DNA of 64,000 nt from Clavibacter sp. VKM Ac-2872 (GTDB taxonomy: Bacteria > Actinomycetota > Actinomycetes > Actinomycetales > Microbacteriaceae), in contig NZ_JADKRR010000001.1 of NCBI RefSeq assembly GCF_015351105.1, positions 1,779,069 to 1,843,068 on the forward strand. The letters run 5' to 3'. Each line of letters begins with the position of its first letter. Positions within the stretch are counted from its first letter, which is position 1. A model generated the notes under the pieces. The model had not been told where the DNA came from, searched no databases, and saw only the letters and a list, made by a program, of their open reading frames with translations. The position numbers and the translations under genes were made by a program. Below, piece after piece: positions 35,092 to 44,239 of the stretch.

Positions 35092-37254
35092 ATGACCCTC
35101 GACCCCCTCCTGCTCCCCCGGGACGACCGGACGACGTCGCTCCCGTCCGGCGAGATCCTCTGGAGCACCCCCGGCCTCACCCTCGAGCTCGCGCACGGGG
35201 ACGCGCCCGTCCGCCTCGTGGGCGCCCGAGCCGCCGGGGTCGAGGTGCGCATCCCCGGGGCCATCCCGGTGACGGACGTCCTCGCCGCCGGCCACGGGCG
35301 CACCCTCGTCGGATCCCGCCTCGTGCAGTCGCGACTCGGCGCGACCCTCCGGCTCGCCGATGCGCGCACCGCGCCGGACGGCGGCCTGGACCTCGTCTCC
35401 GACTCCCCCGACGGGATCCGGAGCACCCTCCGCCTCCGCGCCGCGGGGCACGCGGCGTTCAGCGCGTCCACCACGATCGAGAACACGGGAGACGCGCCGC
35501 TCACCCTCCACTCCGTCAGCTCCTGGGCCCACGCCCTCGGATCCCGGGACGGGTCGCTCCCGACGGCCGACGCGTGGTCGCTCCTCCAGGGCCGCAGCGA
35601 CTGGCTGGGCGAAGGGCGATGGACGACGACCCGCCTGCGCGACGACCTGCCCGCCATCCACCAGGACCTGACCGGCCACACGCCGCGAGCGGCCGTCCGG
35701 CGCACCGCGCATGGCACCTGGTCGACCGGGGGCGCGCTCCCCCTCGGCGGCGCCGTCTCCGCGGCGAGCGGGATGACGTGGCTGTGGCAGGTCGAGAACA
35801 ACGGGCCATGGCGCTGGGAGGTGGGCGAGCACGTCGACGACGTGTTCGTCGCCCTCTCCGGCCCCACCGACGTCGACCACCAGTGGCAGCAGCCGCTCGC
35901 TCCCGGGGAGGCCTTCACGACCGTGCCGGTCACCATCGCCCTCGGGGCCGACCTCGACGCGGCCGCCGCCGCGCTGACGCGCCACCGTCGCGCGACGCGG
36001 CGAGCGCATCCGGACGACGCGCGCCCGGCCATCGTCTTCAACGACTACATGAACACCCTGGACGGCGATCCGACGACCGAGAAGCTGCTCCCGCTCGTCG
36101 ACGCGGCTGCGACCGTGGGAGCCGAGGTGTTCTGCATCGACGCCGGCTGGTACGACGACGGAGGCGACTGGTGGCCGAGCGTCGGCGCCTGGCAGCCGTC
36201 GCGCGTCCGGTTCGCGGGCGGCCTCGCCGAGGTCACCGACCGGATCCGCTCCCACGGCATGGTGCCGGGGCTCTGGCTCGAGCCGGAGTCCGTCGGGGTC
36301 CGGAGCCCCGTCGCCTCGTCCCTCCCCCACGACGCGTTCCTCCAGCGCGCGGGCCGACGGATCCAGGAGCAGGAGCGGCTGCACCTCGACCTCCGCCACC
36401 CCGCGGCGCGTGCCCACCTCGACGAGGTCGTCGACCGCCTGGTGCGCGACCTCGGCGTCGGCTACCTCAAGCTCGACTACAACATCGACGCCGGGGCCGG
36501 GACCGACGTCGACGCCCCCAGCGCCGGCGCGGGGCTGCTCGGCCACTCCCGCGCCGTGCTGACCTGGCTCGACGGCGTCCTCGACCGCCACCCCGACCTC
36601 GTCCTGGAGGCCTGCTCCTCCGGGGCCATGCGCGCCGACCCGGCGATCCTGTCCCGCGTCCAGTCGCAGTCCACCTCCGACCAGCAGGACTTCCTGCTGT
36701 ACCCGCCCATCGCGGCGGCGGCCCCCCTGTCGATGCTCCCCGAGCAGGCGGCGAGCTGGGCCTACCCCCAGCCGTCGATGACGGAGGAGGAGTCGGCCTT
36801 CTGCCTCGTGACGAGCCTGCTCGGCCGCTACTTCCTGTCCGGCTACCTCAACCGGATGGACGGCCGGCAGCTGGACCTCGTCCGCGCGGCCGTCTCGGCC
36901 GCGCGGTCCCTCCGTCCCGAGCTCGTCGACGCCGTGCCCTCCTGGCCCACCGGGCTGCCCGGATGGGAGGACCGGTTCGTCAGCACGGCGCTCTCCACCG
37001 ATCGCGTCACCCTCGTCTCGGTCTGGGACCGCGGGGACGCGGACGGGGAGCAGGCGCTCGCCTTCCCGGCGCTCCGGGGCCGGGAGGTCGACGTCGACGT
37101 CGTCTTCCCGCGGCGGCTGGCCCGGTGGTCCACCCGGTGGGACGCCGCGACCGGCACGCTCACCGTCCGCTCCCCCGCCGGCTCCGTCGGTGCCCGCACG
37201 TTCTCCCTCACCTCCCCCTCCCCGCACCACCCCATCTCGAAGGACGACCGATGA
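35092..37254 (+). CDS. GH36-type alpha-galactosidase, cytoplasmic
   Basis: 720 residues, normal for GH36, with no signal peptide. N-terminal beta-sandwich, then the catalytic barrel: IVFNDYMNTLDGDP, FCIDAGWYDDGGDWW, GLWLEPESVG, nucleophile Asp in YLKLDYNIDAG, EACSSGAMRADPAI, acid/base Asp in QSQSTSDQQDFLLYP. It hydrolyses terminal alpha-galactosides such as raffinose-type sugars or galactosylated oligosaccharides; the exact linkage is inferred. The stop overlaps the next start as ATGA, so it is translated together with the sugar-binding lipoprotein and probably cleaves the imported sugar. Confidence 0.9.
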   Translation: MTLDPLLLPRDDRTTSLPSGEILWSTPGLTLELAHGDAPVRLVGARAAGVEVRIPGAIPVTDVLAAGHGRTLVGSRLVQSRLGATLRLADARTAPDGGLDLVSDSPDGIRSTLRLRAAGHAAFSASTTIENTGDAPLTLHSVSSWAHALGSRDGSLPTADAWSLLQGRSDWLGEGRWTTTRLRDDLPAIHQDLTGHTPRAAVRRTAHGTWSTGGALPLGGAVSAASGMTWLWQVENNGPWRWEVGEHVDDVFVALSGPTDVDHQWQQPLAPGEAFTTVPVTIALGADLDAAAAALTRHRRATRRAHPDDARPAIVFNDYMNTLDGDPTTEKLLPLVDAAATVGAEVFCIDAGWYDDGGDWWPSVGAWQPSRVRFAGGLAEVTDRIRSHGMVPGLWLEPESVGVRSPVASSLPHDAFLQRAGRRIQEQERLHLDLRHPAARAHLDEVVDRLVRDLGVGYLKLDYNIDAGAGTDVDAPSAGAGLLGHSRAVLTWLDGVLDRHPDLVLEACSSGAMRADPAILSRVQSQSTSDQQDFLLYPPIAAAAPLSMLPEQAASWAYPQPSMTEEESAFCLVTSLLGRYFLSGYLNRMDGRQLDLVRAAVSAARSLRPELVDAVPSWPTGLPGWEDRFVSTALSTDRVTLVSVWDRGDADGEQALAFPALRGREVDVDVVFPRRLARWSTRWDAATGTLTVRSPAGSVGARTFSLTSPSPHHPISKDDR

Positions 37255-38567
37255 AGCTCACCTGGAAGACCGGCGCGACGGCACTCGCCCTCACCGCCGC
37301 CCTCGCGCTCACCGCGTGCACCGATCCCGGAGCCGGAGGCCCCGCCGCCGGACCCGTGACCTGGCCGGCCCAGGACGCCGACCTGACCGGCACGACCCTC
37401 ACCATCTGGGCTGCCCAGAACAGCACGAAGACCCCCGACAGCGTCGTCGCGGGCTTCGAGGCGGCGACCGGCGCCAAGGTCGAGGTGCAGACCATCCCCG
37501 ACCCCTACGAACAGGGGGTCCAGACCAAGGTCGCGACCGGCGACGAGCCCGACCTCGCCTTCTGGCAGCCCACCGCGTCGAGCCTCACGGCGCTGAACGC
37601 GAAGCAGAAGCTCCAGCCCCTCGACGGCGCCCCGTGGCTCGGCTCGTACGCCGCGGACTACGCCGACATCACCGGCCTGCTCGACGACACGCGCTACGCC
37701 GCGCTCATCACGACCCCCGCCGTCGAGGGCGTCTACTACAACAAGCAGGTCCTGGCCGATGCCGGCATCACCACGACCCCGACCGGCTGGGACGAGTTCC
37801 TCGCCGACGCACGCGAGCTCAAGGCCAGGGGCGTCACGCCCTTCTTCGAGATGGGCGGCGACAAGTGGGCCACGCAGTGGTGGGTCTCCGTCGCCCTCGC
37901 CGACGCGGCGAAGGGCGGCCTCTGGGACCGCGTCGACTCCGGGAAGGAGAAGTTCACCGACCCCACCATCCAGGGAGCCATCGACGGATACCAGGGGCTC
38001 GTCGACGAGGGCCTGTTCAACTCCGACATCCGGACGGCCACATTCGAGGACCAGGGCGATGCCCTCCTGTCCGGCCGCTCCGCCATGGTCATGCAGGTGA
38101 ACAGCTTCTTCACGCAGCTCCAGGCGAAGGCCGACACCGCCGAGCTGGACCAGAAGATCGGCTTCTTCCCCATCTCCCCCACGGGCAACGTCGCCACCTT
38201 CATCCCCGACCAGAGCAACGCGCTCGTCGCGTTCCGCACCGGCGACGCGAAGCGGGAGGCCGCCGCGCGCCAGTTCCTCTCCTACTGGATGGGCGAGGGC
38301 TACCCCGCCTTCGTCCAGGACCAGTCGACCGTTCCGGTCCTCACGGGGGTGGACACCCCGTCCGACGTGCCCGAGGCGCTCCGGGCCGCGGCCGCGTCCG
38401 TCCCCGATGCCGTGGGATCCATGCAGGTGCTCGCCATCGCCAATCCGGACCTCTACCTCGACCTCGCCGACATGCTGCAGGGGACGATGACGCCCCAGCA
38501 GGTCGCGGAGACCACCCAGCGGCAGTTCGCCGAGCTCGCCAAGGCGCAGGGCGCGACGGGCTTCTGA
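37251..38567 (+). CDS. ABC sugar transporter substrate-binding lipoprotein
   Basis: 438 residues. Lipobox LTAC with lipidated Cys23 after a hydrophobic Ala/Leu core. Family 1 extracellular solute-binding protein: TLTIWAAQNSTKTPDSVVAGFEAATG, PDLAFWQPTASSLTAL, GVYYNKQVLADAGI and TGWDEFLADARELKARGVTPF. It captures the oligosaccharide released outside and hands it to the permeases. Overlaps the alpha-galactosidase gene by 4 bases. Confidence 0.93.
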   Translation: MKLTWKTGATALALTAALALTACTDPGAGGPAAGPVTWPAQDADLTGTTLTIWAAQNSTKTPDSVVAGFEAATGAKVEVQTIPDPYEQGVQTKVATGDEPDLAFWQPTASSLTALNAKQKLQPLDGAPWLGSYAADYADITGLLDDTRYAALITTPAVEGVYYNKQVLADAGITTTPTGWDEFLADARELKARGVTPFFEMGGDKWATQWWVSVALADAAKGGLWDRVDSGKEKFTDPTIQGAIDGYQGLVDEGLFNSDIRTATFEDQGDALLSGRSAMVMQVNSFFTQLQAKADTAELDQKIGFFPISPTGNVATFIPDQSNALVAFRTGDAKREAAARQFLSYWMGEGYPAFVQDQSTVPVLTGVDTPSDVPEALRAAAASVPDAVGSMQVLAIANPDLYLDLADMLQGTMTPQQVAETTQRQFAELAKAQGATGF

Positions 38568-38643
38568 TCCCGCCCGCCCCTCCCGCACGTCCCGACGCGA
38601 CGGCCGAGCGCCGCCCTGACCCCCGCATCCTCGAGGAGCCCCC

Positions 38644-39606
38644 ATGACCGCATCGCCGACCGCACTCCACGCCCCGACCGCGCGCCCATCGGCCACCCCT
38701 CCCCCCGCCGCCGGGCGGCGCGGCGGGACGACCCGGCGCCAGTCCCACGACCATCCCGCGTGGTTCCTCATCCCCGCCCTCGTCGTGCTCGTGGTGTTCT
38801 TCCTCATCCCGACCGTCTCCGACTTCGTCTACGCGTTCACGGACTGGTCGGGCTTCAAGTCGAGCATCGCGTTCGTCGGCACGGACAACTTCGCCTCCCT
38901 GCTCGCCGACGGCAGCCTCATCGGCGGCCTCCGGATCACGCTCGTGTACGCCGTCCTCGTGGCCGTCTTCCAGAACCTCTTCGGGCTCGTGCTCGCCCTC
39001 GTCCTGGAGGCGGACACGCGCGTGAACCGCATGGCGCGCGTCGCGTTCTTCGTCCCCGTCGTCATGTCCGCCCTGGCCGTCGGCTACGTCTTCCAGGCGC
39101 TCCTCAAGCCCGACGGCGCCCTGAACGCGATCCTCGGCGCCGTCACCGGCACCGAGGTCACGACCGCGTGGCTCGGCAGCACCACCTGGACCATCGTCGT
39201 CGTCGCCCTGATCCACGCGTGGAAGTGGATGGGCCTCTCGATGCTCATCTACCTCGCCGGCCTCAAGACCATCAGCGGCGACGTCCTCGAGGCGGCCCGC
39301 CTCGACGGCGCGGGCTGGTGGGCCACCTTCCGCACCATCCGCTTCCCCCTCCTCGCGCCCGCGGTCACGTTCAACGTCGCGACCTCGCTGCTCGGCTCCA
39401 TGAACGGCTTCGACGTGGTGCAGGCCACCACGGAGGGCGGCCCGGGCGGGACCACGGAGCTCCTCAACATCTTCATCTTCCGCACCTTCGGGCAGGGGCT
39501 CTTCGCCCAGGCCACGACGATGAGCCTCGCGCTCTTCCTCCTGGTCGCGGTGCTCGCCTTCCCGGTCATCCGCATCCTGCGCAAGAGAGAGGACGTGCTC
39601 TCGTGA
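38644..39606 (+). CDS. ABC sugar permease (MalF/UgpA-like)
   Basis: 320 residues with six to seven membrane segments (WFLIPALVVLVVFFLIP near residue 40 onward). The EAA loop, which contacts the ATPase, is LEAARLDGAGWWATFRTI. A long, Pro/Arg-rich cytoplasmic N-terminus (about 38 residues) precedes the first helix. It lies 76 bp after the binding-protein gene and overlaps the second permease gene by GTGA. Confidence 0.92.
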   Translation: MTASPTALHAPTARPSATPPPAAGRRGGTTRRQSHDHPAWFLIPALVVLVVFFLIPTVSDFVYAFTDWSGFKSSIAFVGTDNFASLLADGSLIGGLRITLVYAVLVAVFQNLFGLVLALVLEADTRVNRMARVAFFVPVVMSALAVGYVFQALLKPDGALNAILGAVTGTEVTTAWLGSTTWTIVVVALIHAWKWMGLSMLIYLAGLKTISGDVLEAARLDGAGWWATFRTIRFPLLAPAVTFNVATSLLGSMNGFDVVQATTEGGPGGTTELLNIFIFRTFGQGLFAQATTMSLALFLLVAVLAFPVIRILRKREDVLS

Positions 39607-40532
39607 GCGTCCCCACCGCCACCTCCCCGATCCACGGAGCCCCGGCCGAGCCGCGGGCGTCCTCGGCAGCCGGTCGTCCGGGCGCGGACGCTCCGCGACG
39701 GCGGGTCGCCCGGCGGCCTCGACGTCGCCTCCTGCAGCCCCTCGCGGCGATCGCCCTCGTCGTCATCCTGCTGGGCATCCCGTTCTGGATGGTCGTCGTC
39801 ACCGCCGGCAAGGACCAGGCCGAGGCGCTGCGACCGGACCTCGCACCGCCTTCCCGATGGCAGCTGCTCGAGAACGTCGCGACCGTCTTCACCGACGGCC
39901 GCATGCTCCCGGCCTTCCTCGGCAGCCTGCTCGTGATGGTGCCCTCGGTGCTCGGGGTGCTGCTCATCGGATCCATGGCCTCGTGGGTCCTCGCCCGCCG
40001 CTCGAGCCGCGTGATGGCGGTGGTCTACGCCCTGGCCATCAGCGGCATCGTGCTCCCGCCGGCCGTCGTCACGATCGTGCTGCTGCTGCGCCAGATCGGG
40101 CTCGCCGGCACGCCCGAGGGCATGATCGGCGTGTACATGGGCATGTACCTCTCGACCGTCGTCTTCTTCGTCACCGGATTCGTCCGCACGATCCCGGTCG
40201 AGCTGGAGGAGGCGGCCCGCGTCGACGGCGCCGGACCCGTGCGCGTGTTCGTCCGCATCGTCCTGCCGCTGCTCGGTCCGACCCTCGCCACCGCGACGAT
40301 CCTCATCTGCCTGTACGTCTGGAACGACGTCTTCTACGCGCTGTTCGTGGTCGGCGGGCGCCTCGACACCCTGCCGCTCAACCTCTTCCAGGTCGCCTCG
40401 AGCGGGCTCTACCTGCAGAACTGGCACCTGATCTTCGCCTACGTCATCGTGATGAGCCTGCCGCTGCTCGTCACCTTCATGGTCATGCAGCGCAAGATCA
40501 TCTCGGGCATCACCAGTGGCGCCGTCAAGTGA
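39603..40532 (+). CDS. ABC sugar permease (MalG/UgpE-like)
   Basis: 309 residues from GTG 39603. Six membrane helices after a basic N-terminus (RRRVARRPRRRLLQ). The EAA motif is LEEAARVDGAGPVRVFVRIVLP. The pair forms the transmembrane channel. No ATP-binding subunit is encoded in the cluster; actinobacterial carbohydrate importers often share a distant MsiK-type ATPase (known from Streptomyces), which is likely here. Confidence 0.92.
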   Translation: MSVPTATSPIHGAPAEPRASSAAGRPGADAPRRRVARRPRRRLLQPLAAIALVVILLGIPFWMVVVTAGKDQAEALRPDLAPPSRWQLLENVATVFTDGRMLPAFLGSLLVMVPSVLGVLLIGSMASWVLARRSSRVMAVVYALAISGIVLPPAVVTIVLLLRQIGLAGTPEGMIGVYMGMYLSTVVFFVTGFVRTIPVELEEAARVDGAGPVRVFVRIVLPLLGPTLATATILICLYVWNDVFYALFVVGGRLDTLPLNLFQVASSGLYLQNWHLIFAYVIVMSLPLLVTFMVMQRKIISGITSGAVK

Positions 40533-40552
40533 CCGCCGCGGTCGTCCCGCCA

Positions 40553-40558
40553 TATGGT
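40553..40558 (+). promoter_or_regulatory. Possible internal promoter of the lacI-type gene
   Basis: TATGGT ends 9 nt before ATG 40568, giving an almost leaderless transcript starting with gaggggatc or shorter. It would allow the repressor to be made independently of the operon. Confidence 0.35.
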
Positions 40559-40567
40559 GAGGGGATC

Positions 40568-41584
40568 ATGCCCACCGTCCCCGCCGGCCGACCCGCCAAC
40601 CTCGACGACGTCGCCCGCGTGGCCGGCGTCTCCGCGCCCACCGTGTCCCGGGTGATCACCGGTGCCGCGCGCGTGAGCGCCGAGAAGACGGAGCGGGTGC
40701 GGAAGGCGATCCAGGAGCTCGGCTACCGCCCGAACCCGGCAGCCCGCGCCCTGGCCAACGGGCGGTCCCGGGTCATCGCCGTGCTGTCCGGCGGCACGTC
40801 GCGCTACGGCTACGCCGAGACCCTCCGCGGGATCGAGGTGAGCGCCCGCGCATCCGGGTACCTGGTGAGCATCACGGTCATCGACTCGGTGGACCCGGAG
40901 GAGGTCGGCACGGCGGTCGACTTCGCGCTCCAGCAGGCGGTCGCCGGCGTCGTCGTCCTGAAGTTCGACCCCCAGGGCGTCGCCGCCCTCGCCGCCGTCC
41001 CGTCGTCATTGCCCATCGTCGCCATCTCCGGCGAGATCGCCGCGGCCGTCCCGCAGGCCGTCATCGACGAGGCCGCGGGCTCCGCGGCGCTCACCCGCCA
41101 CCTGCTCGAGCTCGGGCACCGCACCGTCCACTACGTCCGCGTGCCCCCGTCCGGCAAGGAGGACGGCCGCACGACCGGGTGGCGGCGCACCCTCGCGGAG
41201 AGCGGCATCGAGGAGCCGACGATCCACGACGCCACGTGGGAGCCGGCGTCCGGCCGCGCGATCGGTCGCCGGCTCGCCCACGAGGACGTGACGGCCGTCC
41301 TGTGCGGCAACGACGAGATCGCCATGGGCGTCATCCGCGGCCTCGCCGACGAGGGCCGCGCCGTCCCCGCGGACGTCAGCGTCGCGGGATTCGACGACCA
41401 CCCCATCGCCCCGCTCTTCTCGCCCGCCCTCACGACCGCCCGCCAGGACTTCGCCGCCCTCGGCACCCGCGCCTTCGGGCAGCTGGAGTCCCTGATGGCG
41501 GGAGAGCCGACCGAGCCGCTCACCACGGACGAGGCCGTCGTCGTCGTGCGCGAGAGCACGGGGCCGGCCCCGCGGCGTCGCTAG
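40568..41584 (+). CDS. LacI-family transcriptional regulator of the glycosidase operon
   Basis: 338 residues. The N-terminal helix-turn-helix is NLDDVARVAGVSAPTVSRVI (10-29) with hinge NPAARALANGRS. The sugar-binding core shows AVLSGGTSRYGYAETLRGIE, DEAAGSAALTRHLLELGH and VLCGNDEIAMGVIRGLADEG. ATG 40568 is preferred over the in-frame GTG at 40529, which would overlap the permease gene. It probably represses the operon from the two sites at 32222-32276 and is induced by the transported sugar (inference). Confidence 0.93.
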   Translation: MPTVPAGRPANLDDVARVAGVSAPTVSRVITGAARVSAEKTERVRKAIQELGYRPNPAARALANGRSRVIAVLSGGTSRYGYAETLRGIEVSARASGYLVSITVIDSVDPEEVGTAVDFALQQAVAGVVVLKFDPQGVAALAAVPSSLPIVAISGEIAAAVPQAVIDEAAGSAALTRHLLELGHRTVHYVRVPPSGKEDGRTTGWRRTLAESGIEEPTIHDATWEPASGRAIGRRLAHEDVTAVLCGNDEIAMGVIRGLADEGRAVPADVSVAGFDDHPIAPLFSPALTTARQDFAALGTRAFGQLESLMAGEPTEPLTTDEAVVVVRESTGPAPRRR

Positions 41585-41645
41585 CGCTCGACGTCGAGCG
41601 GGACAGGCACCGCCGTGGCGGGAACGGACCGCGCTCCGTGCCGCG

Positions 41646-42119
41646 TCACGACCGGGTCGACAGCACCTCGCGCGCGACCTCGACGAGCTCCGCCGGCTCG
41701 ACGGGATCCGCCGTCGCCGCGAGCTCGTCGAGCGCGAACCAGCGGTGCGCGTGGATGTCGTCGAACTCGTCGGGCATCCAGTTGTCCGACACGGGCGCGA
41801 ACGCGTCGACGCGCACCAGGTAGAAGGTCGAGTGACCGACGTCGAGCGCGCCGTCGATGCGGCGGCGCGCGTAGTCGTGCTCCCAGACGGGCTCGCCGAC
41901 GGACCCGACGCGGAGACCCGTCTCCTCGAACAGCTCGCGGCGCGCGGCCTCGGCGGGCGTCTCGCCCGGGTCGATCCCGCCGCCCGGCGTCAGCCAGCGC
42001 GGCGGCAGGTCCACGTCCGCCGAGTAGTTCGTGAGGAACAGCAGAAGCCGGTCGCGCTCGTCGACCAGCAGGATCCGCGCGGTGTCGCGGACGTGCCGCA
42101 CGACGTCGTCGGCGGTCAT
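41646..42119 (-). CDS. Nudix hydrolase
   Basis: 157 residues. The Nudix box is complete: GGIDPGETPAEAA then RRELFEETG, giving the GX5EX7REUXEEXGU metal site. WLTPGGG precedes it. The family hydrolyses nucleoside diphosphates linked to another moiety; substrate unknown. ATG 42119 overlaps the S9 peptidase stop as ATGA, so the two are co-expressed. Confidence 0.9.
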   Translation of the reverse strand: MTADDVVRHVRDTARILLVDERDRLLLFLTNYSADVDLPPRWLTPGGGIDPGETPAEAARRELFEETGLRVGSVGEPVWEHDYARRRIDGALDVGHSTFYLVRVDAFAPVSDNWMPDEFDDIHAHRWFALDELAATADPVEPAELVEVAREVLSTRS

Positions 42120-44200
42120 CGAGCGTCGCCGGCGACCGGGAGGTGCCGGTCCCACCACTCGAGGATCGCCTCGAACCGCTGCACGCGGTGCCGCGGCCGG
42201 CCCGAACGGCTCAGCTCGTGGTCCTCGCCCGGGAAGACGAGCATCTCGGTCTCGACGCCCGCGCGCACGAGCGCCAGGTGGTACCGCTCGGCCTGCGACA
42301 GCGGGCAGCGCAGGTCGTCCTCGGAGTGGACGACGAGCGTCGGCGTGCGCACCTGGTGCGCGAACGCCTGCGGGCTCTGCCTGCGGCGCGTCTCCTCCTC
42401 GTGGCCCGTGTACTCCTCGCCGAAGAACGTCCCGATGTCGCTCGTGCCGGTGAACAGCTCCGGGTCGAGGAAGCCGCGCTCGACGATGGCGCCCTGGAAG
42501 CGGTGATCGTGCGCGATCGTCCACGCCGTGAGGTAGCCGCCGTAGGAGCCGCCCATGATGCCGGCGCGGGACCCGTCGATGGACTCGTGCACCGCGATCG
42601 CGCCGTCCAGGAAGTCGAGCACGTCGTGCATGTCGACCGTGCCCATGCGCTCCTTGATGACCCGGCCGTGCGCCTGGCCGTAGCCGGCGGCGCCCCGCGG
42701 GTTGCAGAGCAGTACCGCGTAGCCGGCGTCGGCGTAGACCTGCGCCTCGTCGAAGAGGTGCACCCCGTAGGCGGCGTAGGGACCACCGTGGATCACGAGG
42801 AGGACCGGGTGCGGCCCCTGCCCCTCCGGCAGGACGACCCAGCCGTGCACCGGGTAGCCGTCACGCCCCTCGACCACGAGCTCGTGCAGCGGGCGGATCC
42901 CCGTCTCGCGCAGCGGCGCGGAGAAGTCGGTGAGCCGGACGAGCGCGGATCCCGCCTCGGGCGCGCGGTCGGTGCGCACGAGCGCGAGGTCGCCGTGCGT
43001 GCGCGGATCGGTGAGGGCGACCACGACGGCCCCTCCCCCGATGCCGACGCCGGTGATCTCCACCTGGTCGTCGACGAGCGCCTCGGTGGCGCCGTCCGCG
43101 GAGACGCGCAGCAGCTGCACGGTGCCACGCGATCCGTTGAGGACGAGGACGGCGTCGCGGTCCTCGACCGTGATGCCGCCGCCGAGGTCGACGGTCTCGG
43201 CATCGGTGAGGATGCGCGGCGCGGTGTCCCCCTCGTCGAGCACGTAGAGCGCGGTGTTCCGCGCGACGAAGTCGACGCCCGACTCCCCCAGGTCCTGCGC
43301 GAGCAGGTAGATCCGACCGCCAGCGACGGAGGCGACCTCGGCGACGCCGAGCCCGGCCTCGTGCGAGACCAGGGTGCGCACCTCCGGCACGCCGCTCGGC
43401 GCGGCACCGCGAGGAGGGACGGGGACGGCATAGGCGCCGGCCAGCAGGTCGCCGTCCCGGCCCTCGTGGCGGGAGGCGACGAACAGCACCTCGGAGCCGT
43501 CGGCGGAGAAGCGCGGCGCGTCGTGGTCGACGGGCTCGTCGGTGAGGCGGACGACCGGACCGACGCCCGCCCGCTCGGCTGCAGACGGCTTCGCGTCGGA
43601 CCCGTCCCCGCGCACCGCGGGGTCCGCGGCATCGGGGTAGCCGGACGGGACGGCGGCCACGAACGGCTCCGCGTCCAGCGCCGGCAGGTCGACGAGGGAG
43701 AGCTGCGTGTGCCGGTCCGTCGACCAGCCCAGCCCGTTGGCGAGGTACTTGGTGGTGGTGATCCGGCGGGCGGGCTCGGCCGCGGGCGACACGCCCTCGA
43801 CGCTCCCGTACCGACCGGGCGCGGCCACGCGGGAGGCGTAGACGATGCGCGAGCCGTCGGGCGACCAGTCGAACGCGCCGACCTCGAGGAGCTCGTCCGT
43901 GAGGGCGACCGGCTCGCCGCCCGTGGCCCGGACGACGTGCAGCTGCGGCGGCCCCTTCGGCTCGGCGCGGAGGAACGCGATGACGCCGCCGTCCGGCGAG
44001 AGGCGCGGCGAGGTGTCGCGGAATCCGCGGGTGATGCGGCGCGGGGGCGCGGATCCGTCCGTCGTCACCTCCCACAGCTGCCCCGTGTACGCGTCGGCGT
44101 GCACCCGCGGGCGCGTCACCGAGACGACGGCGACGCGGCCGTCGGGCGAGACGGCGGGGCGGGAGACGGAGGTGAGGAGGTCGAGATCCGTGGTCTTCAT
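42116..44200 (-). CDS. S9 family prolyl-oligopeptidase-like serine peptidase
   Basis: 694 residues. An N-terminal beta-propeller with TolB-like repeats (PRLSPDGGVIAFLRAE, DWSPDGSRIVYASR, PRFSADGSEVLFVAS) precedes a C-terminal alpha/beta-hydrolase. Catalytic Ser lies in MGGSYGGYLTAW, Asp in HSEDDLRCPLSQAE, His in PGEDHELSRSG; VLLVIHGGPYAAYG holds the oxyanion hole. Likely an acylaminoacyl- or dipeptidyl-peptidase acting on short cytoplasmic peptides. ATG 44200 was chosen for the MKTTDLDLL start and the -10 box just upstream. Confidence 0.92.
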   Translation of the reverse strand: MKTTDLDLLTSVSRPAVSPDGRVAVVSVTRPRVHADAYTGQLWEVTTDGSAPPRRITRGFRDTSPRLSPDGGVIAFLRAEPKGPPQLHVVRATGGEPVALTDELLEVGAFDWSPDGSRIVYASRVAAPGRYGSVEGVSPAAEPARRITTTKYLANGLGWSTDRHTQLSLVDLPALDAEPFVAAVPSGYPDAADPAVRGDGSDAKPSAAERAGVGPVVRLTDEPVDHDAPRFSADGSEVLFVASRHEGRDGDLLAGAYAVPVPPRGAAPSGVPEVRTLVSHEAGLGVAEVASVAGGRIYLLAQDLGESGVDFVARNTALYVLDEGDTAPRILTDAETVDLGGGITVEDRDAVLVLNGSRGTVQLLRVSADGATEALVDDQVEITGVGIGGGAVVVALTDPRTHGDLALVRTDRAPEAGSALVRLTDFSAPLRETGIRPLHELVVEGRDGYPVHGWVVLPEGQGPHPVLLVIHGGPYAAYGVHLFDEAQVYADAGYAVLLCNPRGAAGYGQAHGRVIKERMGTVDMHDVLDFLDGAIAVHESIDGSRAGIMGGSYGGYLTAWTIAHDHRFQGAIVERGFLDPELFTGTSDIGTFFGEEYTGHEEETRRRQSPQAFAHQVRTPTLVVHSEDDLRCPLSQAERYHLALVRAGVETEMLVFPGEDHELSRSGRPRHRVQRFEAILEWWDRHLPVAGDAR

Positions 44201-44207
44201 CGGATCG

Positions 44208-44213
44208 AGCCTA
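44208..44213 (-). promoter_or_regulatory. -10 element of probable leaderless S9 peptidase-Nudix mRNA
   Basis: TAGGCT on the minus strand ends 7 nt (CGATCCG) before ATG 44200. No ribosome-binding site is present between them. Confidence 0.5.
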
Positions 44214-44239
44214 GCCCCGGGGCATCCCCCGGCCACGGG

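Noticed and set aside
32005-37230. A 1741-codon minus-strand open frame across the glycosidase operon.
   Set aside because: Same reason: low-complexity translation antisense to genes with catalytic motifs and signal peptides.
37251-40532. ABC importer suspected to be incomplete because no ATPase gene is present.
   Set aside because: Carbohydrate importers of actinobacteria often use a shared ATPase encoded elsewhere, so the absence is not a sign of decay.
32320-41584. The C-rich coding strand of the glycosidase-ABC cluster looked like foreign DNA.
   Set aside because: The same C-rich plus-strand bias continues through unrelated housekeeping genes to 64 kb and starts at the dif-like site. 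It is explained by lying on the other replichore, so it is not evidence of transfer.
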